A stretch of 64,000 nt of DNA from Candidatus Cloacimonadota bacterium (GTDB taxonomy: Bacteria > Cloacimonadota > Cloacimonadia > Cloacimonadales > Cloacimonadaceae): NCBI GenBank assembly GCA_028695495.1, contig JAQVIX010000001.1, positions 1-64,000 of the forward strand, written 5' to 3'. Of this stretch, positions 17,753-26,509 are shown piece by piece. Position 1 is the first letter of the stretch, and every line of letters starts with the position of its first letter. Both the position numbers and the translations under genes were made by a program. A model generated the notes under the pieces. It ran no database searches, was not told where the DNA came from, and saw only the letters and a program-made list of their open reading frames with translations.

Positions 17753-19010
17753 TCTCAAATACATCCGCCAAAATCCGGAGCAAATCCAGCAAGCCATTAT
17801 CAACAAGAACGAAAAGGCGGATTTGGCTGCGCTTTTGGCATTGGACGAAAGCCGCCGCAAACTGCAATATGACTTTGATACCCATAAGGCAGAGCAAAAC
17901 CGCATGTCTGACGTTATCGCTACAAAGAAGCGCAATAAGGAAGACGCCAGTAAAGAGCTTTCCGAGATGAGCCTGGTAGCGGAAAAGATCAAGCAATTGC
18001 AGGCAGAGCTTAGCCAGCAAAATGCCGAATTGGATAGCCTCTTACTGCGCATCCCAAACGTGCCCGAAAGCGATGTACCCATTGGCAATGACGAAAGTTT
18101 TAACGAGATTATCCGCCACGAAGGCGAGCTAAAGAAATGGGATTTTGAGCCGCAAGACCACTTGCAGCTTGCGCAGGCAAATGGCTTGATCGATTTTATG
18201 CGCGGCGCCAAAATCTCCGGCAGCGGCTTCCCCGTATATAGCGCCCTGGGTGCCCGGCTGGAGCGCGCGCTTATCAACTTCATGCTGGAATATCATCAGC
18301 AAAAGCATGGCTACAGCGAGCTGATGGTGCCACTAATGGTAAATCGCAAAGCCATGACCGGCACCGGACAACTGCCCAAACTGGAAGACGATATGTATCG
18401 CTGCAATGAGGACGACCTCTTTCTGATTCCCACTGCCGAAGTGCCGGTAACGAACTACTATATGGACGAAGTGCTCTCATACAAGGATTTACCTCTTTTG
18501 CATGTAGCCTATAGCCCTTGCTTTCGCCGCGAAGCCGGTAGCTATGGCAAGGAAACCCGTGGGCTAAAGCGCCTGCACCAATTTAACAAAGTGGAAATGG
18601 TGCGCTTTTGCCTGCCGGAAGATAGCCCGCGGCATTTGGAAGAAATGCTGGATAATGCCGAGGCGATCCTGAAAGCCTTTGGGCTGCACTACCGGGTGCT
18701 AAAGCTTGCCACCGGCGACCTCAGCTTTGCCAGCCAAAAGACTTACGATCTGGAAGTATGGGCGCCCGGCAGCAAGGAATATCTGGAAGTATCCTCGGTG
18801 AGCAATTTTGGCGAGTTCCAAGCCCGCCGCGCCAATATCCGCTATCGGGATGCCGCCGGTAAGATGCAATTCCCTCACACTTTAAATGGCTCCGGCGTGG
18901 CTACCCCGCGGCTGATGATCGCCATTTTGGAAAGCTATCAGAATGCCGATGGCAGCATCCAGATACCGGATGTACTCAAGCCCTGGCTGGAATTAAGAAT
19001 CAACAAATGA
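17745..19010 (+). CDS. serS: Seryl-tRNA synthetase
   Basis: The 421-residue cytoplasmic enzyme charges tRNA-Ser. The N-terminal ~110 residues form the long helical coiled-coil arm. The class II core carries motif 2 with FRREAGSYGKETRGLKRLHQ and motif 3 near the end with NGSGVATPRLMIAILE. Length is typical. The ATG lies within the tpiA stop region (8-bp overlap), a sign of translational coupling. Confidence 0.97.
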   Translation: MIDLKYIRQNPEQIQQAIINKNEKADLAALLALDESRRKLQYDFDTHKAEQNRMSDVIATKKRNKEDASKELSEMSLVAEKIKQLQAELSQQNAELDSLLLRIPNVPESDVPIGNDESFNEIIRHEGELKKWDFEPQDHLQLAQANGLIDFMRGAKISGSGFPVYSALGARLERALINFMLEYHQQKHGYSELMVPLMVNRKAMTGTGQLPKLEDDMYRCNEDDLFLIPTAEVPVTNYYMDEVLSYKDLPLLHVAYSPCFRREAGSYGKETRGLKRLHQFNKVEMVRFCLPEDSPRHLEEMLDNAEAILKAFGLHYRVLKLATGDLSFASQKTYDLEVWAPGSKEYLEVSSVSNFGEFQARRANIRYRDAAGKMQFPHTLNGSGVATPRLMIAILESYQNADGSIQIPDVLKPWLELRINK

Positions 19011-19078
19011 ACTAAAGATAAAAGACCCCGAAACCCCGCAGCAATGCCGTAAACCATAGATAAATATAAGGATAATAG

Positions 19079-19852
19079 ATGGAAAAGTTTAGCAAACTCG
19101 TAGAGGTGGTAGCCGCCTTGCGAGACCCCGAAACCGGATGCCCCTGGGATAGCCAGCAAACTCCTCAGTCGCTGGTGGCAAACTTTATTGAAGAGCTATA
19201 TGAAGCCGTAGAAGCCATTGAAGATAAAGATGATAAAGCCTTGAAAGAAGAGCTTGGAGACCTGCTTTTACACATCGTATTTCAGGCGCAGATAGCCTCT
19301 GAAGCTGGCGCTTTTGATATGGGCGATGTGCTTAAGGGCATTGTGGATAAGCTCATCCGCCGCCATCCGCATATCTTTGGCGATGCCGAGGCAAAGGATG
19401 CCAATGGCGTTAAAATGAATTGGGAGCGCATCAAAAAAGAGGAGAAAAAAGACCGCGATAGCATCCTGGACGGCATCCCCCGCACGCTGCCTGCTTTGAT
19501 CAAAGCCTGGCGCATCCAGGAAAAGGCATCATCTGTGGGCTTCGATTGGCCAGATTTGGTGCCGGTAATTGCCAAAATGGATGAAGAGCGGTACGAGCTG
19601 AGTAAAGCCCTGGAAAGTGGCAACCTGGATGCCATTTCTGAAGAGCTGGGAGATTTGCTCTTTAGCGTGGTGAACCTGGCGCGCAAGCTGAATATCGATG
19701 CCGAAGCCGCCCTAAAGCATACCATTGATAAGTTTTACAGACGTTTCCGCTATGTGGAAGCCCAATACCAAGATGGAGATATCCATGAAGCTAGGCTCGA
19801 GGAACTCGACCGTCACTGGGAAGCCGCCAAGAAACAGCGGCAGATTCAGTAA
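19079..19852 (+). CDS. mazG: Nucleoside triphosphate pyrophosphohydrolase MazG
   Basis: A 257-residue two-domain MazG protein that hydrolyses (d)NTPs to monophosphates, cleaning the nucleotide pool. The N-terminal part starts with LRDPETGCPWDSQQT, the usual MazG opening, and has the metal-binding pattern EELYEAVEAIE then EELGDLLLH. The second domain repeats it as EERYELSKALE and EELGDLLFSVVNLARK. A weak SD (AAGGATAATAG) precedes the ATG. The 68-bp gap after serS has no terminator, so it belongs to the same transcript. Its last 68 bp overlap the histidine kinase gene. Confidence 0.95.
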   Translation: MEKFSKLVEVVAALRDPETGCPWDSQQTPQSLVANFIEELYEAVEAIEDKDDKALKEELGDLLLHIVFQAQIASEAGAFDMGDVLKGIVDKLIRRHPHIFGDAEAKDANGVKMNWERIKKEEKKDRDSILDGIPRTLPALIKAWRIQEKASSVGFDWPDLVPVIAKMDEERYELSKALESGNLDAISEELGDLLFSVVNLARKLNIDAEAALKHTIDKFYRRFRYVEAQYQDGDIHEARLEELDRHWEAAKKQRQIQ

Positions 19853-21344
19853 ATTACGGCTTTATACCATCATCGTATCCATCGCCATCTTTGTGGCGCT
19901 TACCATCTATTTGCAGGTGCTTTTGCAAAAGGCACGTCGCGAGCACGAGAAGGTGCCGCAAATCTTTGCCCAATACATCGCCTATACGGATAGCTACTTG
20001 CGTAGCGCCGAGAAATATGCCCAGCTTCTTACCGAGATAAGCTCCAAATATCTGCAATTTGCCGCCAGCCGCGATTTTAAACAGCAGCTTTGGGATTATA
20101 TTTCCACAGATTTCATGCGCGAAAACCCCATCCCCATCATTATTACAGATGCCACGAATACACCCCGCATGTGGAAAAACGTAAATGTGGATGCGGATAG
20201 CCTTTACGAAGACCTTTGCCCCGCCAGCCGTAAACAGCTGGAAGAGCAAATGCTGGAGATGGTGCAAACCCCTCTGATAGATGAGGGTATGCTGCGCGGA
20301 AACGCCTTCTATGGCAGGCCAGTCTCCTTTGAACAATTCCTAAAAAAGACAGATTATAGCATCATCGTAAGCAATCATTTCCATGAACCCCTTTACTGGC
20401 GCAACGTAAATATTCCGGAAAACCGCAGTTTTAACAATCTGCATCTGGAGCAGCAGCAATACCTTTTCCATCGCCAAAAGAATATGACCGAAGTGCCGCT
20501 CTCGAACGAGGCAGACTCCCTGGGTTATATCTATTTTAGCGGTCCCCAATCTCTATCTTATATCCGTATTATCTTCATTTTGGAGTTGTTTCTGGCAGTA
20601 TTGGTTATCTTCTTTGGCAGCTTTGGCTTTATCCTCATTCGGCGGGATGAAAAGGATACCATGTGGGTAAGCCTCGCCAAGGAAACTGCTCACCAATTTG
20701 GCACCCCCATTACCTCGCTTACCGGCTGGATCGATTACATGATAGAAAGCCCTGCCGAGGGGGTTAAACGTCCTGACCTCAAAGAGATACTGGAATTGAT
20801 GCGGGCAGATGTAAAACACCTGCACAATATCGCCAGCCGCTTTGGCAAGGTGGGCAGCATTACGAAGCTGGCACCTCATGAATTGCATGCCGTGTTATTT
20901 GAAGTTGTGGAATATTTCCGCACCCGTATGCCGCATCTGGGCAGTCGCATAGACATCCATCTGATAAGTAAAATACAGGGCATTCAGGTATTGATGGATT
21001 TGGAACTAATCAAATGGACTTTGGAAAACCTAATCAAAAACTGCGTGGATGCCATGACCGGCAAGGGCGGCAATATAATTCTAACCGCTACTTACAAAGA
21101 GCCTTACATATATCTCCTGGTGCGCGATGAAGGGCGCGGCATTCCTCGTAAACAGTGGAAGAAGGTCTTCGATCCCGGCGTTACCACCAAAAAGCGCGGC
21201 TGGGGTTTGGGGCTTAGCCTTGCCAAACGCATTATCGAAGAATACCACGATGGCAGTATCCGGGTATTGGAAAGCGCTCCGAGCGAAGGCACTACCATCG
21301 AAATCCGCCTGAAAGAGGCAAGCAACGGCAAGAGGAAAAAATGA
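19785..21344 (+). CDS. Membrane sensor histidine kinase
   Basis: The chosen ATG at 19785 has a GGAGA sequence 6-8 nt upstream, while the in-frame ATG at 19725 has none. The start lies inside mazG (68-bp overlap). The product has 519 residues: one membrane segment near residue 30, an extracytoplasmic sensor region of about 200 residues, a second membrane segment near residue 270, then the kinase core. The H-box reads KETAHQFGTPITSLTGW, the N-box ENLIKNCVDAM, and the G-boxes DEGRGIP and GWGLGLSLAKRI. No response regulator gene is adjacent, so its partner is elsewhere. The signal sensed is unknown. The 3' end overlaps the next gene by 4 bp (ATGA). Confidence 0.9.
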   Translation: MKLGSRNSTVTGKPPRNSGRFSKLRLYTIIVSIAIFVALTIYLQVLLQKARREHEKVPQIFAQYIAYTDSYLRSAEKYAQLLTEISSKYLQFAASRDFKQQLWDYISTDFMRENPIPIIITDATNTPRMWKNVNVDADSLYEDLCPASRKQLEEQMLEMVQTPLIDEGMLRGNAFYGRPVSFEQFLKKTDYSIIVSNHFHEPLYWRNVNIPENRSFNNLHLEQQQYLFHRQKNMTEVPLSNEADSLGYIYFSGPQSLSYIRIIFILELFLAVLVIFFGSFGFILIRRDEKDTMWVSLAKETAHQFGTPITSLTGWIDYMIESPAEGVKRPDLKEILELMRADVKHLHNIASRFGKVGSITKLAPHELHAVLFEVVEYFRTRMPHLGSRIDIHLISKIQGIQVLMDLELIKWTLENLIKNCVDAMTGKGGNIILTATYKEPYIYLLVRDEGRGIPRKQWKKVFDPGVTTKKRGWGLGLSLAKRIIEEYHDGSIRVLESAPSEGTTIEIRLKEASNGKRKK

Positions 21345-22834
21345 GCGAATACATCTTGAGCAAAAGCGAAATGCAAGAAATGGATAGCAGGATGATCCGG
21401 CAAAACGGTGTAAGCTCCGAGCTTCTGATGGAAATAGCCGGCGCCCGCTGTGCCGAAATAATCGCGCGCGAATACCCCAATGCCCTTATAGGCAAGACCC
21501 TTATCCTCTGTGGCAGCGGCAATAACGGCGGCGATGGCTTTGTAATAGCCCGCCATTTGCAGAATATGGGCTACCAGATAGAAACATGGCTGCCTTTGGG
21601 GGAAGCCCGCAGTCAGCAAAGCAAAGCCAATCTTGCCCGCTTGAAGCCTCTTAATATCCCGCTTTATACCGCCAAAGACAATCCCCTCGCCTCTGGAAAC
21701 CACTCCCTTATAATCGACGCCCTATACGGCATTGGCTTCAGGGGAGATTTGCCCCGGGAACTACAAAGCATCTTCCAAGACATCAACGCCTTAGACGCCT
21801 TTAAGATTGCCATAGATATCCCCTCCGGCATCGAGGCGGATAGCGGCAGCGGTACCAGCATCAAAGCCCATGCCACCATTGCCATTGAGAACTATAAATA
21901 CGCCCACTATCTGCCCAATGGCAGAGCTTTTTGCGGCAATCTGCACCGGATAAGCATAAACATCCCCGAGAGCTTCAAAAGCGGGGTATGCGCCCAGATA
22001 TTTACGCACTCCGACCTACAGCTTCCTGCCCGCCCGCCGGATTCTCACAAAGGCAGCTTCGGCAAGGTAATGCTCTTTGGTGGTAGCGCTCTTTACCCCG
22101 GCAGTATCCAGCTTAGTGCGCAGGCTGCCCTCAAATCCGGTGCCGGACTCATCTACCTCTATACTCGCAAGGAAGTGCTTAGTCAGCAGCCTATTAGCCC
22201 GGAAATCATCAGCCGTGCCATCCCCGAAAACAAATCCGCATTGCCCTGTGCCCGCCAGCTAAAACCCCTTATTAAAGGCATGGATTGCTTTGTAATAGGT
22301 CCCGGCATGGCTACTGATGCTTATGCGGCAAAACTATTGGAAAGCCTGCTCAAAAACGCCACAGTGCCGGTGCTTTTGGATGCGGATGCCCTAAACCTGC
22401 TATCCCAAAAGCCCGCCCTCAAAGAGTATCTGAAACGGGGCAATATCATCCTCAGCCCGCACTTAAAGGAGTTTAGCCGTCTGGTGGGCATTAGCTTGGG
22501 CAAGCTCAAACAAGATATATTAAAACACATTAGGGCTTTCCTGAAGGAATATCCGGTTACTTTACTATTAAAAGACCACATATCCATTGCTGCCAAGGGG
22601 AATGAACTCCGCTTTTTGGCAGCGGGAAATGACGCCCTTGCCACCGGCGGCAGTGGAGATGTATTAAGCGGCATTATCGGCAGCTTTATTGCGCAGGGTA
22701 TGGCGCCCTTTGAGGCGGCTATCAGTGCCTCGCTGCTGATGGGGCACACGGCGGATAAGCTCTCTGCCAATCAGGAAAGCTTCAGCATTTGCCCCAGCCA
22801 GATTATTGAACACTTAGGAGATAAAGATGAGTAA
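21341..22834 (+). CDS. nnr: Bifunctional NAD(P)HX epimerase / ADP-dependent NAD(P)HX dehydratase
   Basis: The 497-residue protein repairs hydrated NADH and NADPH. Residues 1-~210 form the epimerase (YjeF N) domain with GSGNNGGDGFVIARHL. Residues ~225-490 form the dehydratase (ribokinase-like) domain with HKGSFGKVMLFGGS, the aspartate-rich VLLDADALN, and the GNDALATGGSGDVLSG anion-hole/catalytic motif. Length is normal for the fused form. It overlaps the kinase gene by ATGA and the next gene by 8 bp, within a densely packed operon. Confidence 0.95.
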   Translation: MSEYILSKSEMQEMDSRMIRQNGVSSELLMEIAGARCAEIIAREYPNALIGKTLILCGSGNNGGDGFVIARHLQNMGYQIETWLPLGEARSQQSKANLARLKPLNIPLYTAKDNPLASGNHSLIIDALYGIGFRGDLPRELQSIFQDINALDAFKIAIDIPSGIEADSGSGTSIKAHATIAIENYKYAHYLPNGRAFCGNLHRISINIPESFKSGVCAQIFTHSDLQLPARPPDSHKGSFGKVMLFGGSALYPGSIQLSAQAALKSGAGLIYLYTRKEVLSQQPISPEIISRAIPENKSALPCARQLKPLIKGMDCFVIGPGMATDAYAAKLLESLLKNATVPVLLDADALNLLSQKPALKEYLKRGNIILSPHLKEFSRLVGISLGKLKQDILKHIRAFLKEYPVTLLLKDHISIAAKGNELRFLAAGNDALATGGSGDVLSGIIGSFIAQGMAPFEAAISASLLMGHTADKLSANQESFSICPSQIIEHLGDKDE

Positions 22835-23444
22835 ACTAAGCGATATGAATACCCCCATCTATTGGGCGGAAGGGCATCCCGGACGCCTGAACCGGGAAAG
22901 CTGGACTTTGGAGCTTTCCGGCGCTTGCGAAAACCCCCGCACCTTCAGCTGGCAAGAGCTGCAAAGCCTGCCCCTTAGCACCGTGGAAGGGCGGCTTACC
23001 AGTGTAACGCGCTGGTCTGTATTTGGGCGCTGGACGGGCATCCGCCTATCCCACATTCTGAAAGAAGTAAAGATGAAGGATAGCTGCAAATACCTGCGCT
23101 TTTGGTCGCAGCGCCTGATCTACGATACCTCCATCCCGTTGGAGATTGCCTTAAGAGAGAAATCGCTGATTGCCTGGGCGTTTGACGATGAACTATTGGA
23201 CGAGAACTACGGCGGTCCTCTGCGCGGCTTCATCCCCTACCTCTGGGGCTATAAATCTGCCAAATGCGTGGTAAAGATAGAGCTAATGGAGTATTATATC
23301 CCCGGCTATTGGGAACTGCGCGGTTATACGGATTCCGGCGAAATCGAAGCTGGAGCCTGCGTGGATGTAAACGATGACGGCAAGCTGAAAGTAATCGCCG
23401 GCGGCAACGAAGTAATCGACTTTGTAAAAGTAAATGAAAGATAA
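22827..23444 (+). CDS. Sulfite-oxidase-fold (oxidoreductase molybdopterin-binding domain) protein, Mo-ligand Cys replaced by Ser
   Basis: A 205-residue cytoplasmic protein with no signal peptide, matching the molybdopterin-binding fold of sulfite oxidase and YedY. The segment RLTSVTRWSVFGRWTGIRLS (residues 56-75) aligns with the family's HCVTRWS-type motif, in which the Cys coordinates molybdenum. Here codon 59 is AGT (Ser). Later landmarks GGPLRGFIPYLWGYKSAKCV fit the family. The protein may bind the pterin without normal catalysis, or use another ligand. It is coupled by overlap to genes on both sides (8 and 11 bp). The domain call is good; function is uncertain. Confidence 0.8.
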   Translation: MSKLSDMNTPIYWAEGHPGRLNRESWTLELSGACENPRTFSWQELQSLPLSTVEGRLTSVTRWSVFGRWTGIRLSHILKEVKMKDSCKYLRFWSQRLIYDTSIPLEIALREKSLIAWAFDDELLDENYGGPLRGFIPYLWGYKSAKCVVKIELMEYYIPGYWELRGYTDSGEIEAGACVDVNDDGKLKVIAGGNEVIDFVKVNER

Positions 23445-24339
23445 GCTCACCTATCTGCGCGCGGTGCTCTCCATGTTCTTTTGGGCGATCACCTTTGTGT
23501 GGTACAAGATTGCTTACGAGAGCTACCGCCCTTACGAAGTGGTATTTCTGCGCCTGCTTTTAGGTGCCTTTTTGCTCTTTGCCATCATGCTCATCACCCG
23601 CCACCGCGAGCAACCCCGCCTCAAAGACATCCCCCATTTCATGCTGGTTGCCTTCTTTGAACCCTTCTTATATTTCATTGGCGAGGCAAACGGCATGGAA
23701 AAAGTATCCCCTTCGCTGGGCAGCATCGTAATTGCCACCATTCCCATCTTTGCCGCTTTGGGTGCTTGGGCGATATTAAGAGAGCGGCTGGGCATAAACG
23801 TTATTATCGGGCTGTTCCTTTCCGCTTTGGGCGTAATCATCATCAGCCGCGGCGGGGGTGGCGGGGATAATACCTTAAGCGGCATCTCGTTCCTTGCCAT
23901 TGCCATTGCAGGCGCCGTGGGCTATAGCGTTAGCGTGCGTCCGCTTACCCTGCGCTATTCCACCCTCAATATCGTGGCGTATCAAACCCTTTTTGGTGCC
24001 ATCTACTTCCTGCCTCTCTTTCTCTGGCGGGATTCCAGGCACTTTTTCACAATGGAACACAGCCTTCGGGGGCTATCCACCATCACAGCCATGTGTCTTT
24101 TTGCCACCATCGGCGCCTTCATGCTCTATACGGATGTAATCCGCCGGTTTGGCGTGGCAAAAGCGAATATATTTACCAATCTCATCCCCGTTTTTACGGT
24201 AGTATTAGCCTATTTTATCTTAGGTGAAAGAATAGGTTGGCGCAGCATTTTGGGACTTTTGCTTACTTTGGGCGGGCTGCTGCTCTCCCAAAGCGATGTC
24301 CTGAAGCCCAAAAGCTCCGCCGCAAAGGAGTTATCATGA
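23434..24339 (+). CDS. EamA/DMT-family transporter
   Basis: A 301-residue membrane protein with about ten hydrophobic segments arranged as two EamA repeats (roughly 5-135 and 150-290). The first helix contains FFWAITFVWYKIAYE, and the second repeat ends near FILGERIGWRSILGLLLTLG, both typical of drug/metabolite transporters. It likely exports a small metabolite or amino acid; the substrate cannot be read from sequence. The start overlaps the molybdopterin-domain gene and the stop overlaps the next start by ATGA. Confidence 0.88.
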   Translation: MKDKLTYLRAVLSMFFWAITFVWYKIAYESYRPYEVVFLRLLLGAFLLFAIMLITRHREQPRLKDIPHFMLVAFFEPFLYFIGEANGMEKVSPSLGSIVIATIPIFAALGAWAILRERLGINVIIGLFLSALGVIIISRGGGGGDNTLSGISFLAIAIAGAVGYSVSVRPLTLRYSTLNIVAYQTLFGAIYFLPLFLWRDSRHFFTMEHSLRGLSTITAMCLFATIGAFMLYTDVIRRFGVAKANIFTNLIPVFTVVLAYFILGERIGWRSILGLLLTLGGLLLSQSDVLKPKSSAAKELS

Positions 24340-26336
24340 AATACCGCCTTCTCTTACTCAGCCTCATTTTGAGCCTAAGCTGCTGCCTGCTTGCCCAGAA
24401 CTGGTATCTGGATGATGGCACTATCGATCTCAATGGCATACCGGTAAAACTTGAGCCATCCGTTACCCTGCGCGGAGAAGGAAACCACCAATACGACCTT
24501 AATTTTAGCTTTAGCAGCCAGAGCTATGCGGATAGCCTAATCCTTGCCTACAGCCATCCGGATATGGATATCCGCCTGAAGGTAAGTGAATATGGTGGCT
24601 TCCACGCTGCCGCAAAACGCATAGAGGTCTTTGCAGATTTTCATACGCGGCTGCGGGTGGTGGATTTTAGCATTATCCCCGTCTTTAACAGCCAAAGCCC
24701 CAGCAGCAGCTTGCGCGGCCCCAAAGCCATCTTCAGCCGCAACCCGCAGGATAATATCAAGCTTTACCCCTATACCGATCGGGTTTTGGAATACCTCTTT
24801 GGCGACCGCTCGCTCTTTATCGCTGCGGCAAATTACAGCGCCTGCGCCAATATCGACTGGCTTTCGGAAGACGCCATCCATCTGTATGATCACGCTCTGC
24901 ATTTTGCGCGCTTATACGATGTGGAAGAAAGCGGCTTTTTTCAACGGATAGACACCCTGCTGCGTCAAGCGGGGGATAGTAATTACTACAGTTTCCTTAT
25001 CTTTGAGGAGCAGCCGCCTCTCTTAAATATCAGCCGCTGGCCTTATGGCAAGGACGCCGCCCTGGTGATTGTAAATGATGCCGATGGTGAACATTTCAAG
25101 CGTTTGCCTGCCGTCTATTGGGGCAGCAGCAACCCCCAAAGCCCGGCATATCTTTCTAAGGGCATTATTGCCAATAACATCAAGATGACCAATACCGTAT
25201 ATGCCTACTCCAAGCCTGTGTTGGAACCGTTTTGGCGTGAATTGATGAATAATGGCATCAGCATCGGGTTGCACACATGCAGCGCATTGGCAGACCTTAG
25301 CGAAGATACTTATCAAGGTCTGATTTATGATCTGGCAGATTTTGGCGTTCGAACCTGGAGCGACAATTCATGGAGCAGTAATCCGGATTGCATTTGCGTA
25401 AGCGGCTGGGACCCCAGCTCGCCTTACTATGTATTTAATGCCATAAATGACTCGCAAATAGATTATATCTGGCTGGGTGACTGGAACAATACAAATCCTT
25501 TCAATTCCTTTACCGAGCCTTGGCGTTTGCCGCATAAGCTCTATGAATTTGAGCATCTCACGCGGCCCGTATGGTTTTTTGGCCGTACCAATATGAGCTG
25601 CTGGGAAGCGCTGAATCACAACTATCTAACTGATTTCAAACACAATATCACCGCCGAAAACCTGGATCAATTGCTCAAGGAAAATGGACTCTGTGTAGTT
25701 TACACCCATTTCTTTTACATTAAAAGTATGGGCATGGAGCCTTTTTTCGATACTCTGCCCAATGGCGATTTGGAGCTGAAAGACGAAGCCAATGCCAGCT
25801 TTGCGCTTTTGGATTATTATCAGAAATACCGCCGCCTTTGGGTGGATACCCTGGAAGAGGTATTTGACCGCATGATCGCCATTGAGGACTTACGCATTAC
25901 GGGCAGCAGGCTGGATAGCGCCAGCGGGGAAATCCGGCTACAGCTTTCCAATGGTTCAGATTATCCGCTCAAAGACCTGGCGCTCTCGAACCCTGAAAAC
26001 CCCAATCTCCGGCTTTCTCTGATGCCAGGTGAATCCCAATCCATCCTCGTTTTGGATACCACGCCTTATATCCCCAATCCGGCGGACTATCTGCGCTTTG
26101 GCACCCGCTATCAGGATGGCAGAATCTATTTTTTACATAAAAGTAGCGAAAGCCTGCCTGCATTGAAGATAGAGCTTTTCAACCTGCGCGGTCAAAAGCT
26201 AAGTAGCCATAGCTTTGAGAGCGGCATTGATACACCGGTGATCCCCCTGCCCAATGCGGCGCCGGGGCTGTATCTGGCAAAAGTGAGCACATCCTGGGGC
26301 TTAAACCGCTATTTGAAAGTAGTGCTGCTAAAATGA
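24336..26336 (+). CDS. Secreted protein with possible NodB-like deacetylase core and C-terminal sorting tail, copy 1
   Basis: The start is the ATG at 24336, with an SD AAAGGAG, giving 666 residues with a signal peptide ending LLAQ. The in-frame upstream extension lies inside the transporter gene and is not used. After a beta-rich N-terminal region, residues ~240-500 look like a polysaccharide-deacetylase-type barrel: ALVIVNDADG (metal aspartates, 247-250), GLHT (311-314, lacking the second His of HxxxH), and CVVYTHFF. The last ~60 residues (LKIELFNLRGQKL.. YLKVVLLK) are a short sorting-tail domain. It likely acts outside the cell on glycans, or is a non-catalytic binder. A close tandem copy follows. 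Confidence 0.6.
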   Translation: MKYRLLLLSLILSLSCCLLAQNWYLDDGTIDLNGIPVKLEPSVTLRGEGNHQYDLNFSFSSQSYADSLILAYSHPDMDIRLKVSEYGGFHAAAKRIEVFADFHTRLRVVDFSIIPVFNSQSPSSSLRGPKAIFSRNPQDNIKLYPYTDRVLEYLFGDRSLFIAAANYSACANIDWLSEDAIHLYDHALHFARLYDVEESGFFQRIDTLLRQAGDSNYYSFLIFEEQPPLLNISRWPYGKDAALVIVNDADGEHFKRLPAVYWGSSNPQSPAYLSKGIIANNIKMTNTVYAYSKPVLEPFWRELMNNGISIGLHTCSALADLSEDTYQGLIYDLADFGVRTWSDNSWSSNPDCICVSGWDPSSPYYVFNAINDSQIDYIWLGDWNNTNPFNSFTEPWRLPHKLYEFEHLTRPVWFFGRTNMSCWEALNHNYLTDFKHNITAENLDQLLKENGLCVVYTHFFYIKSMGMEPFFDTLPNGDLELKDEANASFALLDYYQKYRRLWVDTLEEVFDRMIAIEDLRITGSRLDSASGEIRLQLSNGSDYPLKDLALSNPENPNLRLSLMPGESQSILVLDTTPYIPNPADYLRFGTRYQDGRIYFLHKSSESLPALKIELFNLRGQKLSSHSFESGIDTPVIPLPNAAPGLYLAKVSTSWGLNRYLKVVLLK

Positions 26337-26509
26337 ATAGCTCTTTAGATTGTAAACGCTTACTTGAGTTCATGCCGGCTTCTTCAGTTTCGCCCTTGGC
26401 TATCACCTGGCGCCGGATAGCCTTCTCCAAGGCGATAAGGATAAATGCTTACGCGGGTCTTAGCCCGTTTTACCTTTGGCAAAAACTAATGCCCGATAAA
26501 GGAGTTATC

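Noticed and set aside
24237-24335. N-terminal extension of the first tandem secreted protein
   Set aside because: It lies in another frame of the transporter gene and hides the signal peptide; the ATG at 24336 has a good SD identical to that of copy 2.
26333-26509. 59-codon extension of the second tandem secreted protein
   Set aside because: The signal peptide and SD mark the start at 26510; the extension has no counterpart in copy 1.
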